A DNA stretch of 64,000 nucleotides. Origin: Branchiostoma floridae (lineage: Eukaryota > Chordata > Leptocardii > Amphioxiformes > Branchiostomatidae). A program made the position numbers and the translations under genes. The notes beneath the pieces were generated by a model. It searched no databases. It saw only the letters and a program-made list of their open reading frames with translations, and was not told the origin of the DNA. Positions 36,951 to 48,647 of this stretch are shown here, piece by piece. The stretch spans positions 14,527,314-14,591,313 of the forward strand of contig NC_049984.1 in the NCBI RefSeq assembly GCF_000003815.2, read 5' to 3'. Each line of letters starts with the position of its first letter. Positions within the stretch are counted from its first letter, which is position 1.

Positions 36951-37530
36951 TCATGTGCTATACAGGTAACATATACATAATGTATATGGCTTATTGTTCT
37001 GTATATCTGTAACCAGGAACTGTACAGGTAATATATGCATGACTTGTCAGTCTCGAGACAAGGTAGGTACTCTATCTACAGATAACATATAGATTGTTGA
37101 TCTGGATACCTGTAAGTATATGTATATAAATAGGTGACATATGCATGGATGTTTGGTTTGGACTAAGGTACCATACGGGTAAAATTTACGGGTAAAAGTT
37201 CGTTGGCTGGCTAGACACTAAAAATGTACAGAATTGGTGCTGTTTGTTTGATTTTTGGTCTAGAGAAGGCCAAGGGTGAGGTAAGGTATTGTACAGGTTT
37301 ATCACACAACTTACAAATGCGAGAACAAGATTACTGCTCTTGATATCTCCATGAATGACTGGGTTTTGCATGTTTGTTTACAGACATCACTGAGACCATT
37401 TCTTCTTTTTTCAGGGGATTGATGCCTGAAAACGTGAAATGGCAGAAGAAGACAGGCTGATTACACAGCAGGAGTCAGAGCTCTTCATGCATCACTTGTC
37501 TGTCTATAGAGTGGTCATCAAAGTACCTGT

Positions 37531-38230
37531 TAGAGTCCATTCCAAGACACCATGCGGATGTTTGTTGCCATTGTTTAGAATTGATTTTAAAGTTTTGTAA
37601 TTATATGTCTAGGACATTTGATACTTAAGAAATATTTTTAACACTGTTTCAACTTTATAAATATATCCCTGGTCCTGTAAAACTTTGGAAATATTCATGG
37701 TGTGAAATTGGATACTTCTAATGGTTTCTAAATAATGATAACAGCATTCTACCATTATTTACCATTTTCTACCATTTTTTGTAAATGGTTCGGTGGGCTG
37801 GGAAGATAGCAATTCACACATCCTTGCAAAGTATGCTTGGGTGCCATGCAACAATGGCCCACCACAAAGGATCCACCAGTGCCCAGCAGTGAAGTCTAAA
37901 AATATACAGATGCAACAATAGGGCTTACTTTTATGGGGGCAATAAACTAATTCTACCATTTGGCCAGGTTTACCATTTTTTGTAAATATTTGTAAATGTG
38001 AAATAATCACAGAGAGGTTTCACAATTATTCTAAATAAAGATATTTTTGTACAGTTACTTTCAAAATGTTTCTAAAATATTCAAAGAAATTCAAATAAAT
38101 GAGTATTTTCTTAGTCAATTTTTTGAAAATAATTTAATTATTGTGGCTCAGATATTCTTTTATTCAAAATAATTTAGACTAATTATAAATATCGCCTAAA
38201 AACCCTCATGGTGTCTTGGAATGGACTCTA
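37531..38230. mobile_element. 700-bp MITE with 24-bp inverted ends, TA-flanked
   Basis: The first 24 and last 24 bp are exact inverted copies (left GAGTCCATTCCAAGACACC, right GGTGTCTTGGAATGGACTC). TA sits at each edge, so a Tc1/mariner-like TA insertion is possible. No coding capacity; the middle repeats ACCATTTTTTGTAAAT. Confidence 0.75.
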
Positions 38231-38554
38231 GTTGTTAACGTTAACAACATTGTTGGTCCAACTGAATACTACACGTTGTATAGAAAATATGAAATTTTCA
38301 GGTAGATTGGTCAGAAGTACAGTGTCCTGATAAATTGTGGAATAAGACTGTTGGTTTGTTTTGACCCCTTTGATACAAAGTCATCTGAGTGACACATGTT
38401 TGGGGCTTCAAAACCATATTAGCATATACTGGTAATAAATGAACATGTATGTTATATTTAGCACAATATTTTATCTTCTGCTGGTACTAAGATATATGTG
38501 AGTTTGCTTTGCCAACGTGAGTACTGTGTATAATTAGCAGTATATATACATATA

Positions 38555-38960
38555 GAATACAACACGATGTATTCCGTATCACTAGAGGTATCAGCCCAAC
38601 CGCGGGTCGGATCACCCGACGGCCGGTGATCCAACCCGCGGGAGGGCTGGGACCGAGGCCCGAGGGTGATGCGGAATACACCGTGTTGTGTTTTATTTAT
38701 GTCATACCCACCTGAGATGCTTTGATGCGAAATGCGCCAGAAGTTGAACAAATTTGGTGCCCTCAAACAAAAAGTGTTGCAACAGCAATGTTCCAATGTC
38801 CGAATCAGGTGTTCGAATTGCAAACCGTGCCGTATTCGGCCCGTTCGATTTACTCGAAGGAAGCATGTGTGATACGCCTTTCGAACCTGTGCGATACGGA
38901 AGTTATGGCCTGGTCTGGAACACCCGTATCGAACGTTTTCACGTCACAGGTATGACATAA
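38555..38960 (+). repeat. Dispersed repeat with GC-rich palindromic head
   Basis: Positions 38555-38693 form a long imperfect hairpin: outer arms ACAACACGATGTATTCCG and CGGAATACACCGTGTTGT, inner arms around CGACGGCCGG. The following sequence (ATGCGCCAGAAGTTGAA...) recurs inverted at 24304-24560. Confidence 0.7.
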
Positions 38961-39389
38961 TATTCATGATAGTTTGATCTGCCATTTTTTAAATTCTTAC
39001 CAAAATGAACTACACGTGTCATCTCTATTGTTCCAAGTGTCTTTGTGTGCAGTATATATAGGTCATATTCATATGTTCATATTTCAATGATGCCTGAGAA
39101 ATGTACGTCAGCAATCACTGTATATAACGTTATGTTACTGCATCTGTAAGCAGTGACACCTATAGCAGTAACGTTAGGGCAATATAAACTAGTCTGAATT
39201 GCTCTGAGGAAGGTGACAGATGGCCGGTGACATTGGTGTGAAATAAAGAAAGGGTTGTGAGAAAAAGAGTCTCTTCATTCACTGAAATGTACATTTTGAT
39301 AAGAAATACTGGGGTGCATGGAGGGTGTTAACCTTTTTTTTTAAATTTCGTTGGCGGATTAAGTGCATCTGTATAATGTTTGCCAGTTT

Positions 39390-39392
<3 letters not shown>

Positions 39393-39420
<28 letters not shown>
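39393..39420. repeat. TA microsatellite
   Basis: Uninterrupted TA dinucleotide run. Confidence 0.95.
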
Positions 39421-39999
39421 GGAATATGGATATGGGTGGTTACCGGATCACCGGACCTGTGTGTAATATCCAAAACCTGTCCCCAAGACACCTTAAATAA
39501 AAAAACCTGATTAAAAAAAACTTACGCGTGCTGCTTTCGTGCGGTTTCCCTACTCACATTGGTTGTGCAGGGCACGCCCGTCCTGGCTCGTACGGGGGTG
39601 AATCCGCAGCTCGAGCACAGAGAAAGTTCTGCATGCATTCTGTTAGGTTTTCGTATGAAGGCGTTACTTACCACGTACGGATCGCAAAGGATTGCCTACG
39701 TTTTGTACGTAGACAGCACGTACGACGGGTTGTGCCCCTAGCTTACCCTGGATTGGACCCAATAAAATGAAACGATATCCACCTCAACGACAAGTACTAG
39801 TGTAGTAGTAGTATCCTGCATAATGTGGAGCCGAGGTGTATAAATAAAGTGTACTCGTTTATGTGTGTGGATTATGTTTGTAACTTATGAACCCCAAATA
39901 AATATAGAGCTTAGAAGGCACTATGTTTTGGAAACCAACGCCCAATGTGTTTGAGACCACTGATCACAAAGTTACCTAGTAACAAGTAACTCGATAATG

Positions 40000-42300
40000 A
40001 TCAATGATTTCAGTATAGCAATTGGCATAGCGACTTTGCAAGCATTTATGAACATTTCAGCCAAATTTGAAAGAAATCCGATTTTCATAAAAGAGTCATA
40101 AGAGACATATGAAGTTTTAAACGTTCACGTTCAGATCGCGGAAGCCGCGTTCCAACCGCTATGTTCCGCAGAGACGATTCTGAGCACACACCTGTAACGT
40201 TACGTTTTTACAGCCTGACGGTTGATGGGAAACTACCATGTTTCTCCATATTGGGTTTTGATAAGGACTTCTTAGTGGTAAGATATATTGTGTTAGATAT
40301 CGATAAACGGAGCCAGTCGGACCTGGGCCCGAAATGTCCTGAATCTGAGGCCGAAATGTCCTCGGCCTAGGCCTGGGGCCAAAACACCCGGATTGGAATG
40401 GGGCCTATCTGCCCAAGTGCCGAACAGCCCTACATTCGAGGGGGAGCTATATTTTTACTTAAAACTTTCACAACGGTGGGCTAATATACTGAGCTATCTG
40501 TGTTGTTAGAAATGAGCTATCTGTGTTGCTAGAAATGTTGCACTTTTCGTTATTTTACAATTGTTTGAAGGTACATGAGTCCATTTATCTGTCGAAGTCG
40601 TCAGTTTCCGTGATCTCACAAAAGTCCAAACCCGGAAAGTCCGACATTACAAAATGATGTCCATCCTGAAATAGTCACAAATTTCCATATAACTCTACTA
40701 AAAGTAGTTCGGCGATATCAGCACTTCCCTCTGCAAGTGGTTACACCCGGTATACCCGAACGTTTATCTATGAAGTCCTCTTTTTATTTTCCAAACTTCA
40801 ACAGCTCAAAACTCAATAACCAATCAATATGATTTAATGAGAATTCATACAGCGACTTAGTAAGTTTTCATAGACATGTCGACCAAGTTTGGTACAAATC
40901 CGTCGTTTCCTAGGAGAGATATGAAAACCACTGCTGACGTTCCAGTATCGCACAAAGTGAGGGCGCACCCGACCGATATGTTCCACATAGGCAATTTTAG
41001 GCCAATTTGAACCCCGCATGACGGGAGTGCGTTTTACTTTATGAAACGAGGAAAAAGCGTTGTATATCGATGAAATTTTCACCACGGTAGGCTAATATAC
41101 TGATCTATAAGTAAGTCAAGCGATTTTGCTCTTCTAACTATCTACTTGGAGATATAGGCGATTCATATTTCCTCATTTTTCAGCTCGTGCGATATCTTTG
41201 CAGCAGGTGGCGCTTATCGGTGTCATTTGTCGACGTTTGACTTACTTGAATTCATCAATTGTCATCTGTACAATTGGCAAACATCCGTATGTTGATATTC
41301 CACTTGTCAAATGGCCTTCACAGTGCGCCTTGATGAATACATTGACAAAGAAAATACTAGTTATACATAATGGCGACATTCTATATCCTGGCGAGTCAAA
41401 CTCCAAAACTTTAACTGAGAGTTACTTGGAAACGAATCATCATCTGGTACTGGGATTTCAGAGAAAGGCTGAATAGGTTCACATGAACATGTGTGACGAA
41501 TATGACAAAAAATCTGTTGCATCTCAGATGAGATACAAATATGTTTAAAAACTGGGACCAGAGTACGTCACCTGATCTCACCTATGAGTCTGCTCTGCGC
41601 ATAACAGGTCTCAGTCGTCTGAACGCTCAGCTGAGGAGGGACATCCTATGTCTTAGATGTGCGCAGTCTCTTGCGAACTCTAGCAGATACAGTTCATGGC
41701 TCCCATTGCGGCGGGGGAACTTATAGAAATAATGTCAGCTTCACTAGTTTCAAATGTAGGACGTCCCGGTTGAGTAACAGCACTTTCCCCTATTGCGTCA
41801 GACTCCTAAGTGAAAACTTGCAGTGTTTTTTTAAAGGAATCGGACATATTAGTGTAACGTATTTAATATGTTGTATATGTACGTATATGTGAAGTGAACA
41901 ATGTACAAAAATTGCAATTCAGCCCTTTAAGGACCGGTGCAACAGTTTTTAATCTAATAAACCATTTCAGCATCATTTCATGTTACAGTTTTGCGCTCGA
42001 TGCAGGGCCACATCGTGACATCCACGTTTCGCATCCGCAAATCAAGGTCGATTTGAAGCGCATCACGAACAATCGCAGTTTCCTTCGTAAAACAAGAACG
42101 GCACGGTGATTTTCGATGAACCTTTTACAACGGTAGGCACATATCACTATCTACACTTGCCGTTAATAGGTTTGTCCTTCCTTTATTCAATTGGAAGTTC
42201 AATTAATTTCTTCTATTTTTGGACGGATGCTAAAAAACGTACCGGGAAAGTCCGTCATCACAAAAAGAAGAGGTAGGGTTAGGTAGTTCACTCGTCCTCA
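40000..42300 (+). repeat. Degenerate duplicated modules in the element core
   Basis: A motif near TTTTCACNACGGTRGGCTAAT recurs around 40470, 41080 and 42115. Upstream of the first two, similar text (AAATCCGATTTTCATAA / AAATCCGTCGTTTCC) recurs near 40074 and 40896. CCGGGAAAGTCC-like text recurs near 40633, 42241 and 44147. Spacing is irregular. Confidence 0.5.
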
Positions 42301-42649
42301 TTGAAATACAAAAATGGCGATTCTTGGGTCGAAAAATAAAACAGCTCATTTTTCAGTCAAAACTACATGATTGTTTGGGAAAATTCCTCTTTTACCCATA
42401 GCCAAAAATGGCAACTTTTTATTTTTGTACCCATTGGTTGTGTATTACAGGGCAGGTAACAAACGTTACTGGCAACGTTTGTTACAGCGGTACTCTTTAC
42501 CTTTTTTCTTCGAGTTGATTGACAGTATTGGCTACATCTTCTAGGTATAAGAGGACGTACCTAGGGACATTTAAATTAAAAAGTAGGCATGCGCAGCTTT
42601 TTTACACCAGGTCAGATAGATGATGTTAACGTTTATTACCGAATTTGGC

Positions 42650-44090
42650 GACATAAGATATCGCGAAACGATTTTCTTTGAACCAACTTTGTTAGGTGCA
42701 GAATAATGTTGTAACATAAAATATGCAAATTATTGGTCAAAATAGCTCAATTTGCCCTTCTGAGACAAAAAGAGCATTTTTCCGCAAAAACATAAGATAT
42801 TGCGAAACGATATCCGATTTTCTTCAAACCAACTTTGTAGGGTGCGGAATAATTTTCTGAAATGAAATATGCAAATTATTGGTAAAAACAGCTCAATTTG
42901 CTCTTCTGAGCCAAAAAGAGCATTTTTTCGCAAAAAAAAAAGATATCGCGAAACGATATCCGATTTTCTTCAAACCAACTTTGTTGGGTGCGGAATAATT
43001 TTCTGACATGAAATATGCAAATTATCGGTCAAAAAAGTTCAATTTGCTCTTCTGAGGCAAAAAGAGCATTATTTTTGCAAAAACATAAGATATCGCGAAA
43101 CGATGTCCGATTTTCTTCAAACCAACTTTGTTGGGTGCGGAATAATTTTCTGAAATGAAATATGCAAATTATTGGTAAAAACAGCTCAATTTGCTCTTCT
43201 GAGCCAAAAAGAGCATTTTTTCGCAAAAAAAAAAGATATCGCAAAACGATATCCGATTTTCTTCAAACCAACTTTGTAGGGTGCGGAATAATTTTCTGAA
43301 ATGAAATATGCAAATTATTGGTAAAAACAGCGCAATTTGCTCTTCTGAGCCAAAAAGAGCATTTTTTCGCAAAAAAAAAAGATATCGCGAAACGATATCC
43401 GATTTTCTTCAAACCAACTTTGTTGGGTGCGGAATAATTTTCTGAAATGAAATATGCAAATTATTGGTAAAAACAGCTCAATTTGCTCTTCTGAGCCAAA
43501 AAGAGCATTATTTTTGCAAAAACATAAGATATCGCGAAACGATGTCCGATTTTCTTCAAACCAACTTTGTAGGGTGCGGAATAATTTTCTGAAATGAAAT
43601 ATGCAAATTATTGGTAAAAACAGCTCAATTTGCTCTTCTGAGCCAAAAAGAGCATTTTTTCGCAAAAAAAAAAAAGCGCGAAACGATATCCGATTTTCTT
43701 CAAACCAACTTTGTTGGGTGCGGAATAATTTTCTGAAATGAAATTTGCAAATAATTGGTCAAAAAAGCGCAATTTGCTCTTCTGAGGCAAAAAGAGCATT
43801 TTTTCACAAAAAAAAAAAGATATTGCGAAATGATGTCTGATTCTCGTCAAACTAACTTTGTTGGGTGCGGAATAATTTTCTGACATGAAATATGCAAATT
43901 ATTGATCAAAATAGCTCAATTTACCCCAAAAGAGCATTTTTTTTTTGCAAAAACATAAGATATCGCGAAACAATGTCCAATTTTCTTCAAACCAACTTTA
44001 TTGGGTGTGGAATAATTTTCTGACATCAAATATATATATGCAACTTGTTTTAAAAATTCCATTTGCTCTTCTGAGGCAAAAAGAGCATTT
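42650..44090. repeat. 146-bp satellite, about 10 units
   Basis: Units of about 145-147 bp share ATATCGCGAAACGATATCCG, TTCTTCAAACCAACTTTGTT, GGTGCGGAATAATTTTCTGA and GCTCTTCTGAGCCAAAAAGA. Central units look nearly identical; end units are diverged. Open frames here are repeat products. Confidence 0.92.
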
Positions 44091-45377
44091 GTTATTAACG
44101 ATATCACAAAGCAATTTGTTTTTGGACAGGTGCTACGGTAAAACATGTACAGGGAAAGTACATCATTACAAAAATGAGGTAGGGTTAGATTGTCATATTG
44201 TAAAATTGACATAATTTTTCATATAAATCCGTATATGAAATATCAATAGTATCACTGCTTCCTTTTTCGTGATACCACAATCTCTTTGGAGTTATTCCAA
44301 CTTTTTATTGTAGAGTTGTGAGAAATAGATGTCGATTCAAATAGATAAACTCCCATCAGTTCTTATAAAAGTCTAAATTTTGTCATCAGTTAATCTTTAC
44401 TCATTTACTGATTATTACGAATCCATTTTCGTCTTCTCAGTCACCAAGATCAAGTCATATTGGTTGTATTAGATGTATACAAGTGGAATAATAAATGAGA
44501 AGGTTTTAATGCTATGCATCATAGAATATGCAGTGTATTTCTAACTTTACTACAATATACTGTACACAAAAGAAAATTAAAGCAATAGTCTAGTGAATCT
44601 GTATAGGTTCAAGAACTTTATTGTGCACCAGTAGGTAATGTAAACAGACTTAATTCACTATCTCCTTCGCTCTGTGACACAATTTGCACATAAACAACTT
44701 TGGGACAAAGTAATAAATTAATTAATAGTAAGTGACAAAGTTATAAACAACAAAAGACATGTCATCTCTCTTCCTGTAAGTTCTTCGGAAAAACTTTTGT
44801 GTTTTTGACAAAAACATAATTTAAGTATTGAGCTATTCAAACTAAATATTGTCACCAAATTTCATCACAATGTTGCCATGTTCACTGTTGGAAAATATTA
44901 ACACCTCTCAACATCAAAGAACCGACTCATTATATGACACATTGGACCCTTCCTTTTCCAAAGCTGACAGAAAAGAAGTCAACCTGAACATATTTACACT
45001 TTGGATATCACCATTTCACATCAGAGTAGCCACATGTCCCACATAGTCATTGTCATGTGTAACAAATTACAACCTTACAGAGTACGACCTAGGCTACTGA
45101 AGAGAATCAAGCACAAATTATAAATATAGAACATGACATAGAACATCCATCACAAACTTCCAGATAATTCACACAAAATCAATGTCTAAAAACTAAAAGG
45201 TACACATGACAACACTCCTGTGCAGCCAAGAAGTTGTCAAAATTGTGATAGAATTAAGATGGGTGTCATATTGTTGCAGACTGTATTATACAACAAAGGG
45301 AAATAGCTTCAATTGCATACAATATATGTTCCATATCTTCTGATATCAACATAGCACAGGAAACCTAATCTTACTTA

Positions 45378-45808
45378 GGCCACACCAATTTAATTTCTTG
45401 GTTCACGGATTCGCTCGCTCCTATTTTTTGGGGAAAAAATAAAAATAAAAATTACCACTCAGCAAATTTTCACCATCAATGAAACCATTCACCAACTTTC
45501 TGGTGTAACAAATTGGCCTTAATATTATATAAGCTTCTTAAAATGTGGGTATTATTATTGCAGTCATATTTTTCATTCATGAAGAATGGGACAAACATAA
45601 AAACTGACACTACTTTTGTAATTTTAAACAAACTGGTGCTGTAACTGTACAGTAATAGTGTTTTTGTACTTTTTTCAAACTGAAAACCTTTTAAGTTTTA
45701 TTCTTTATGTTTTGGATTAGCCCTTACCTTTACCCCAACCATTTTACAAACTCGCTCCATATTTTTTATGAAAAAATCCGTGAACCAAGAAATTAAATTG
45801 GTGTGGTC
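45378..45808. mobile_element. 431-bp PIF/Harbinger-type MITE
   Basis: About 33-bp inverted ends (CCACACCAATTTAATTTCTT then GGTTCACGGAT), one mismatch seen, flanked by TTA at 45375-45377 and 45809-45811. A 3-bp TTA duplication is typical of PIF/Harbinger. No ORF. Confidence 0.82.
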
Positions 45809-45845
45809 TTAGTATGTAATTAGACAAACCATGTAATAAAAGCTG

Positions 45846-46225
45846 AGGGCTCAAAATACTGGGTGCGTGTGCACCCTGGTGCACCCAAAATTGGAGCTAT
45901 GCACCCAATTTTTTTCTGTGGGTTCACCAGCACAGTGCACCCGAACATTTTATTAGGTTTACACAAAGGTCATGTTAGGATATCAGAGTATACTAGTATA
46001 CACAATGGTCTTCGCATCTAAGTAATAGAAAGACAACTAAAATGTCTGTCATGGTACAAAATGTACTTGTTTAGGAATTTAATTTAATAAGCTTGTAATT
46101 ATCAAGTTTTGTAATTACTTTTTTTTTTCTGACAGTCTACTTTATTTTATGTGGTGCACCCAAAATCTCACCCAATTTTTTCAGTGCACTGTGCACCTAA
46201 TCCAAAAATTTGAATTTCGAGCCCT
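45846..46225. mobile_element. Inverted-repeat element, hAT-like ends
   Basis: Begins AGGGCTCAAAAT and ends ATTTCGAGCCCT, with internal GGTGCACCC/GGGTGCACC-type repeats mirrored. Ends resemble hAT termini, but no 8-bp duplication is evident. Confidence 0.5.
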
Positions 46226-46680
46226 GTAGCTCCATCCTTTCCATACATTCATAGCTGCAAGAAGCGAAAAGTGGAACCTATCCCAGACTTTGCTCCAGGA
46301 TCTTAGTTCGTTCTTCTGGTTGAATAAAGTCTTCATCAGTGTGGGTCTGTGAGAAGCCTTCCCTGTAGACTCTTCCTTTCCTTTGTGACTTTCTCCATCT
46401 AAAACAATGTACAAAAAAATTATTACCTCACAGGCGAGACAAGATATACAACAAGGTATTGGCCATCAATCTTGTTCCAGTGGTCTGACCAGTGGGTCTG
46501 TGCTGCTACAGGAATGATTTATTCCCAGGCTAGAAAAGTGCTAAATAAACCTTTAAGCAAAAAAAAATAAGGTAACTTAAGGTATGCTTACTCTCATTAG
46601 ATATAATGGGAAGTTTCTGGCTTCAGAATGTGTCTTCAGCTAAACATGTACTAGTACAGTGAAAACAAGCTAAATGCAGA

Positions 46681-48430
46681 ATTGTGTTACCTGGTCCCCA
46701 GAGCTAAGAGCCACAAAGATATTACCTGTAAGATGTGTTACCTTGTCCCAAGAGATAAGAGCCACACAAATATTACCTGTGAGGTGCCCTACCTGGTGCC
46801 AAGAGCCAAAAGCCACCCAAATACATGTATTACCTGTAAGGTGCCCTATATGGTCCCCAGAGCTAAGAGCCACACAAATATTACCTGTAAGGTGCCCTAC
46901 CTGGTCCCCAGAGCTAAGAGCTACACAAACATTACCTGTATGGTACCCTACCTAGTCCCTAGAGCTAAGAGCCACACAAATATTACCTGTAAGGTGCCCT
47001 ACCTGGTCCCCAGAGCTAAGAGCCACACAAATATCACCAGTAAGGTGCCCTACCTGGGCGCAGAGCTAAAAGCCACAGAAATATCACCTGTAAGGTGCCC
47101 TAACTGGTCCCCAGAGCTAAGAGCCACAGAAATATTACCTGTAAGATGCCCTAACTGGTCCCCAGAGCTAAGAGCCACGCAAATATCACCTGTAAGGTGC
47201 CCTAACTGGTCCCCAGAGGTAAGAGTCACACAAATATTACCTGTAAGGTGTCCTACCTGGTCCCCAGAGCTAAGAGCCACTGAAATATCACCTGTAAGGT
47301 GCCCTAACTGGTCCCCAGAGCTAAGAGCCACGCAAATATTACNNNNNNNNNNNNNNNNNNNNNNNNNNNNNNNNNNNNNNNNNNNNNNNNNNNNNNNNNN
47401 NNNNNNNNNNNNNNNNNNNNNNNNNNNNNNNNNNNNNNNNNNGAGCCACGCAAATATCACCTGTAAGGTCCCCTACCTAGTCCCCAGAGCTAAGAGCCAC
47501 GCAAATATTACCTGTAAGGTGCCCTAACTGGTCCCCAGAGCTAACAGCCACGCAAATATCACCTGTAAGGTGCCCTCCCTGGTCCTCAGAGCTAAGAGCC
47601 ACGCAAATATCACCTGTAAGGTGCCCTACCTGGTCCCCAGAGCTAAGAGCCACCCAAATATCACCTGTAAGTTGCCCTACCTGGTCCCCAGAGCTAAGAG
47701 CCACGCAAATATTACCTGTAAGGTGCCCTCCCTGGTCCACAGAGCTAAGAGCCACCCAAATATTACCTGTAAGGTGCCCTCCCTGGTCCACAGAGCTAAG
47801 AGCCACAGAAATATCACCTGAAAGGTGCCCTACCTGGTCCCCAGAGCTAAGAGCCACGCAAATATTACCTGTAAGGTGCCCTACCTGGTCCCCAGAGCTA
47901 AGAGCCACGCAAATATCACCTGTAAGGTGCCCTACCTGGTCCCCAGAGCTAAGAGCCACGCAAATATCACCTGTAAGGTGCCCTACCTGGTCCGCAGAGC
48001 TAAGAGCCACGCAAATATCACCTGTAAGGTGCCCTACCTGGTCCCCAGAGCTAAGAGCCACGCAAATATCACCTGTAAGGTGCCCTACCTGGTCCGCAGA
48101 GCTAAGAGCCACGCAAATATCACCTGTAAGGTGCCCTACCTGGTCCCCAGAGCTAAGAGCCACGCAAATATCACCTGTAAGGTGCCCTACCTGGTCCCCA
48201 GAGCTAAGAGTCACGCAAATATCACCTGTAAGGTGCCCTACTTGGTCCCCAGAGCTAAGAGCCACGCAAATATTACCTGTAAGGTGCCCTACCTGGTCCG
48301 CAGAGCTAAGAGACACAGAAATATCACCTGTAAGGTGCCCTACCTGGTCCCCAGAGCTAAGAGCCACACGAATATTACCTGTAAGGTTCCCTACCTGGAC
48401 CCCATAGCTAAGAGCCACGCAAATATTACA
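46681..48430 (-). repeat. 51-bp minisatellite array, right arm
   Basis: Same 51-bp unit as the left arm but inverted (GGTCCCCAGAGCTAAGAGCC on the + strand), interrupted by 100 N at 47343-47442. Long open frames here (46682-47527, 47477-48451) are products of the repeat, not genes. Confidence 0.93.
47343..47442. other. Assembly gap (100 N)
   Basis: Exactly 100 N inside the right minisatellite arm, a conventional unknown-size gap. The true array may be longer. Confidence 0.99.
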
Positions 48431-48465
48431 TTGATAGTCCCAGAAATACAATATTTCAGAACGAA

Positions 48466-48640
48466 ACTTACCAAATCTCGGCTACATTACTAAAGCCGAC
48501 AGCAAAATGGCGATACTGCAGTAATCCCGCATGTGTGGGGAGAATCGACCAATAGGATTCAACCATTTGGCTCATTTAAATAATAGTGTCCCGGCTGCTA
48601 TCCACGGCTGCTCTGTGGCTATCACGGCAGGAGTTACCTC
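48466..48640 (-). repeat. Right 175-bp terminal inverted repeat
   Basis: Exact inverse of 34576-34750, immediately followed by the TTCCACT target duplication. Confidence 0.9.
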
Positions 48641-48647
48641 TTCCACT
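48641..48647. repeat. 7-bp target-site duplication, right
   Basis: TTCCACT directly after GGAGTTACCTC; pairs with the left copy. Confidence 0.8.

Larger units (their letters stand above)
37200..46680. other. Core of the Foldback-like element, no recognised gene
   Basis: AT-rich with only short open frames. Contains, in order, a TA-flanked MITE (37531-38230), a palindromic repeat (38555-38960), a TA microsatellite (39393-39420), degenerate duplicated modules (about 40000-42300), a 146-bp satellite (42650-44090), a TTA-flanked MITE (45378-45808) and a second inverted-repeat element (45846-46225). I could not find a transposase. Confidence 0.7.
34576..48640. mobile_element. 14-kb Foldback-like element with perfect TIRs and mirrored minisatellite arms
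   Basis: The outermost 175 bp at each end (34576-34750 and 48466-48640) read as exact inverted copies, beginning GAGGTAACTCCTGCCGTGAT. The 7 bp TTCCACT directly abuts both ends (34569-34575 and 48641-48647), a target-site duplication. Inside each terminus is an array of 51-bp units in opposite orientation, then a core of about 9.5 kb. Long inverted repeats built of tandem units are typical of Foldback, sea-urchin TU and Drosophila Galileo elements; 7-bp duplications fit Galileo/P-type elements. No transposase domain is visible, so it looks non-autonomous and its superfamily is undecided. It sits 300 bp upstream of the KLHDC4 start and about 1.4 kb before the ZCCHC14-like start. Confidence 0.82.

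Noticed and set aside
37439-37600. 53-codon ORF after a T-rich tract and AG
   Set aside because: It runs into the inverted end of a MITE and has no recognisable protein features.
43029-43886. Repeated - strand ORFs with FHFRKLFRT
   Set aside because: Frames of the 146-bp satellite; no independent coding evidence.
34576-48640. Polinton/Maverick
   Set aside because: Size and long TIRs fit, but no polymerase, integrase, ATPase or capsid-like ORF is present and the duplication is 7 bp, not 6.
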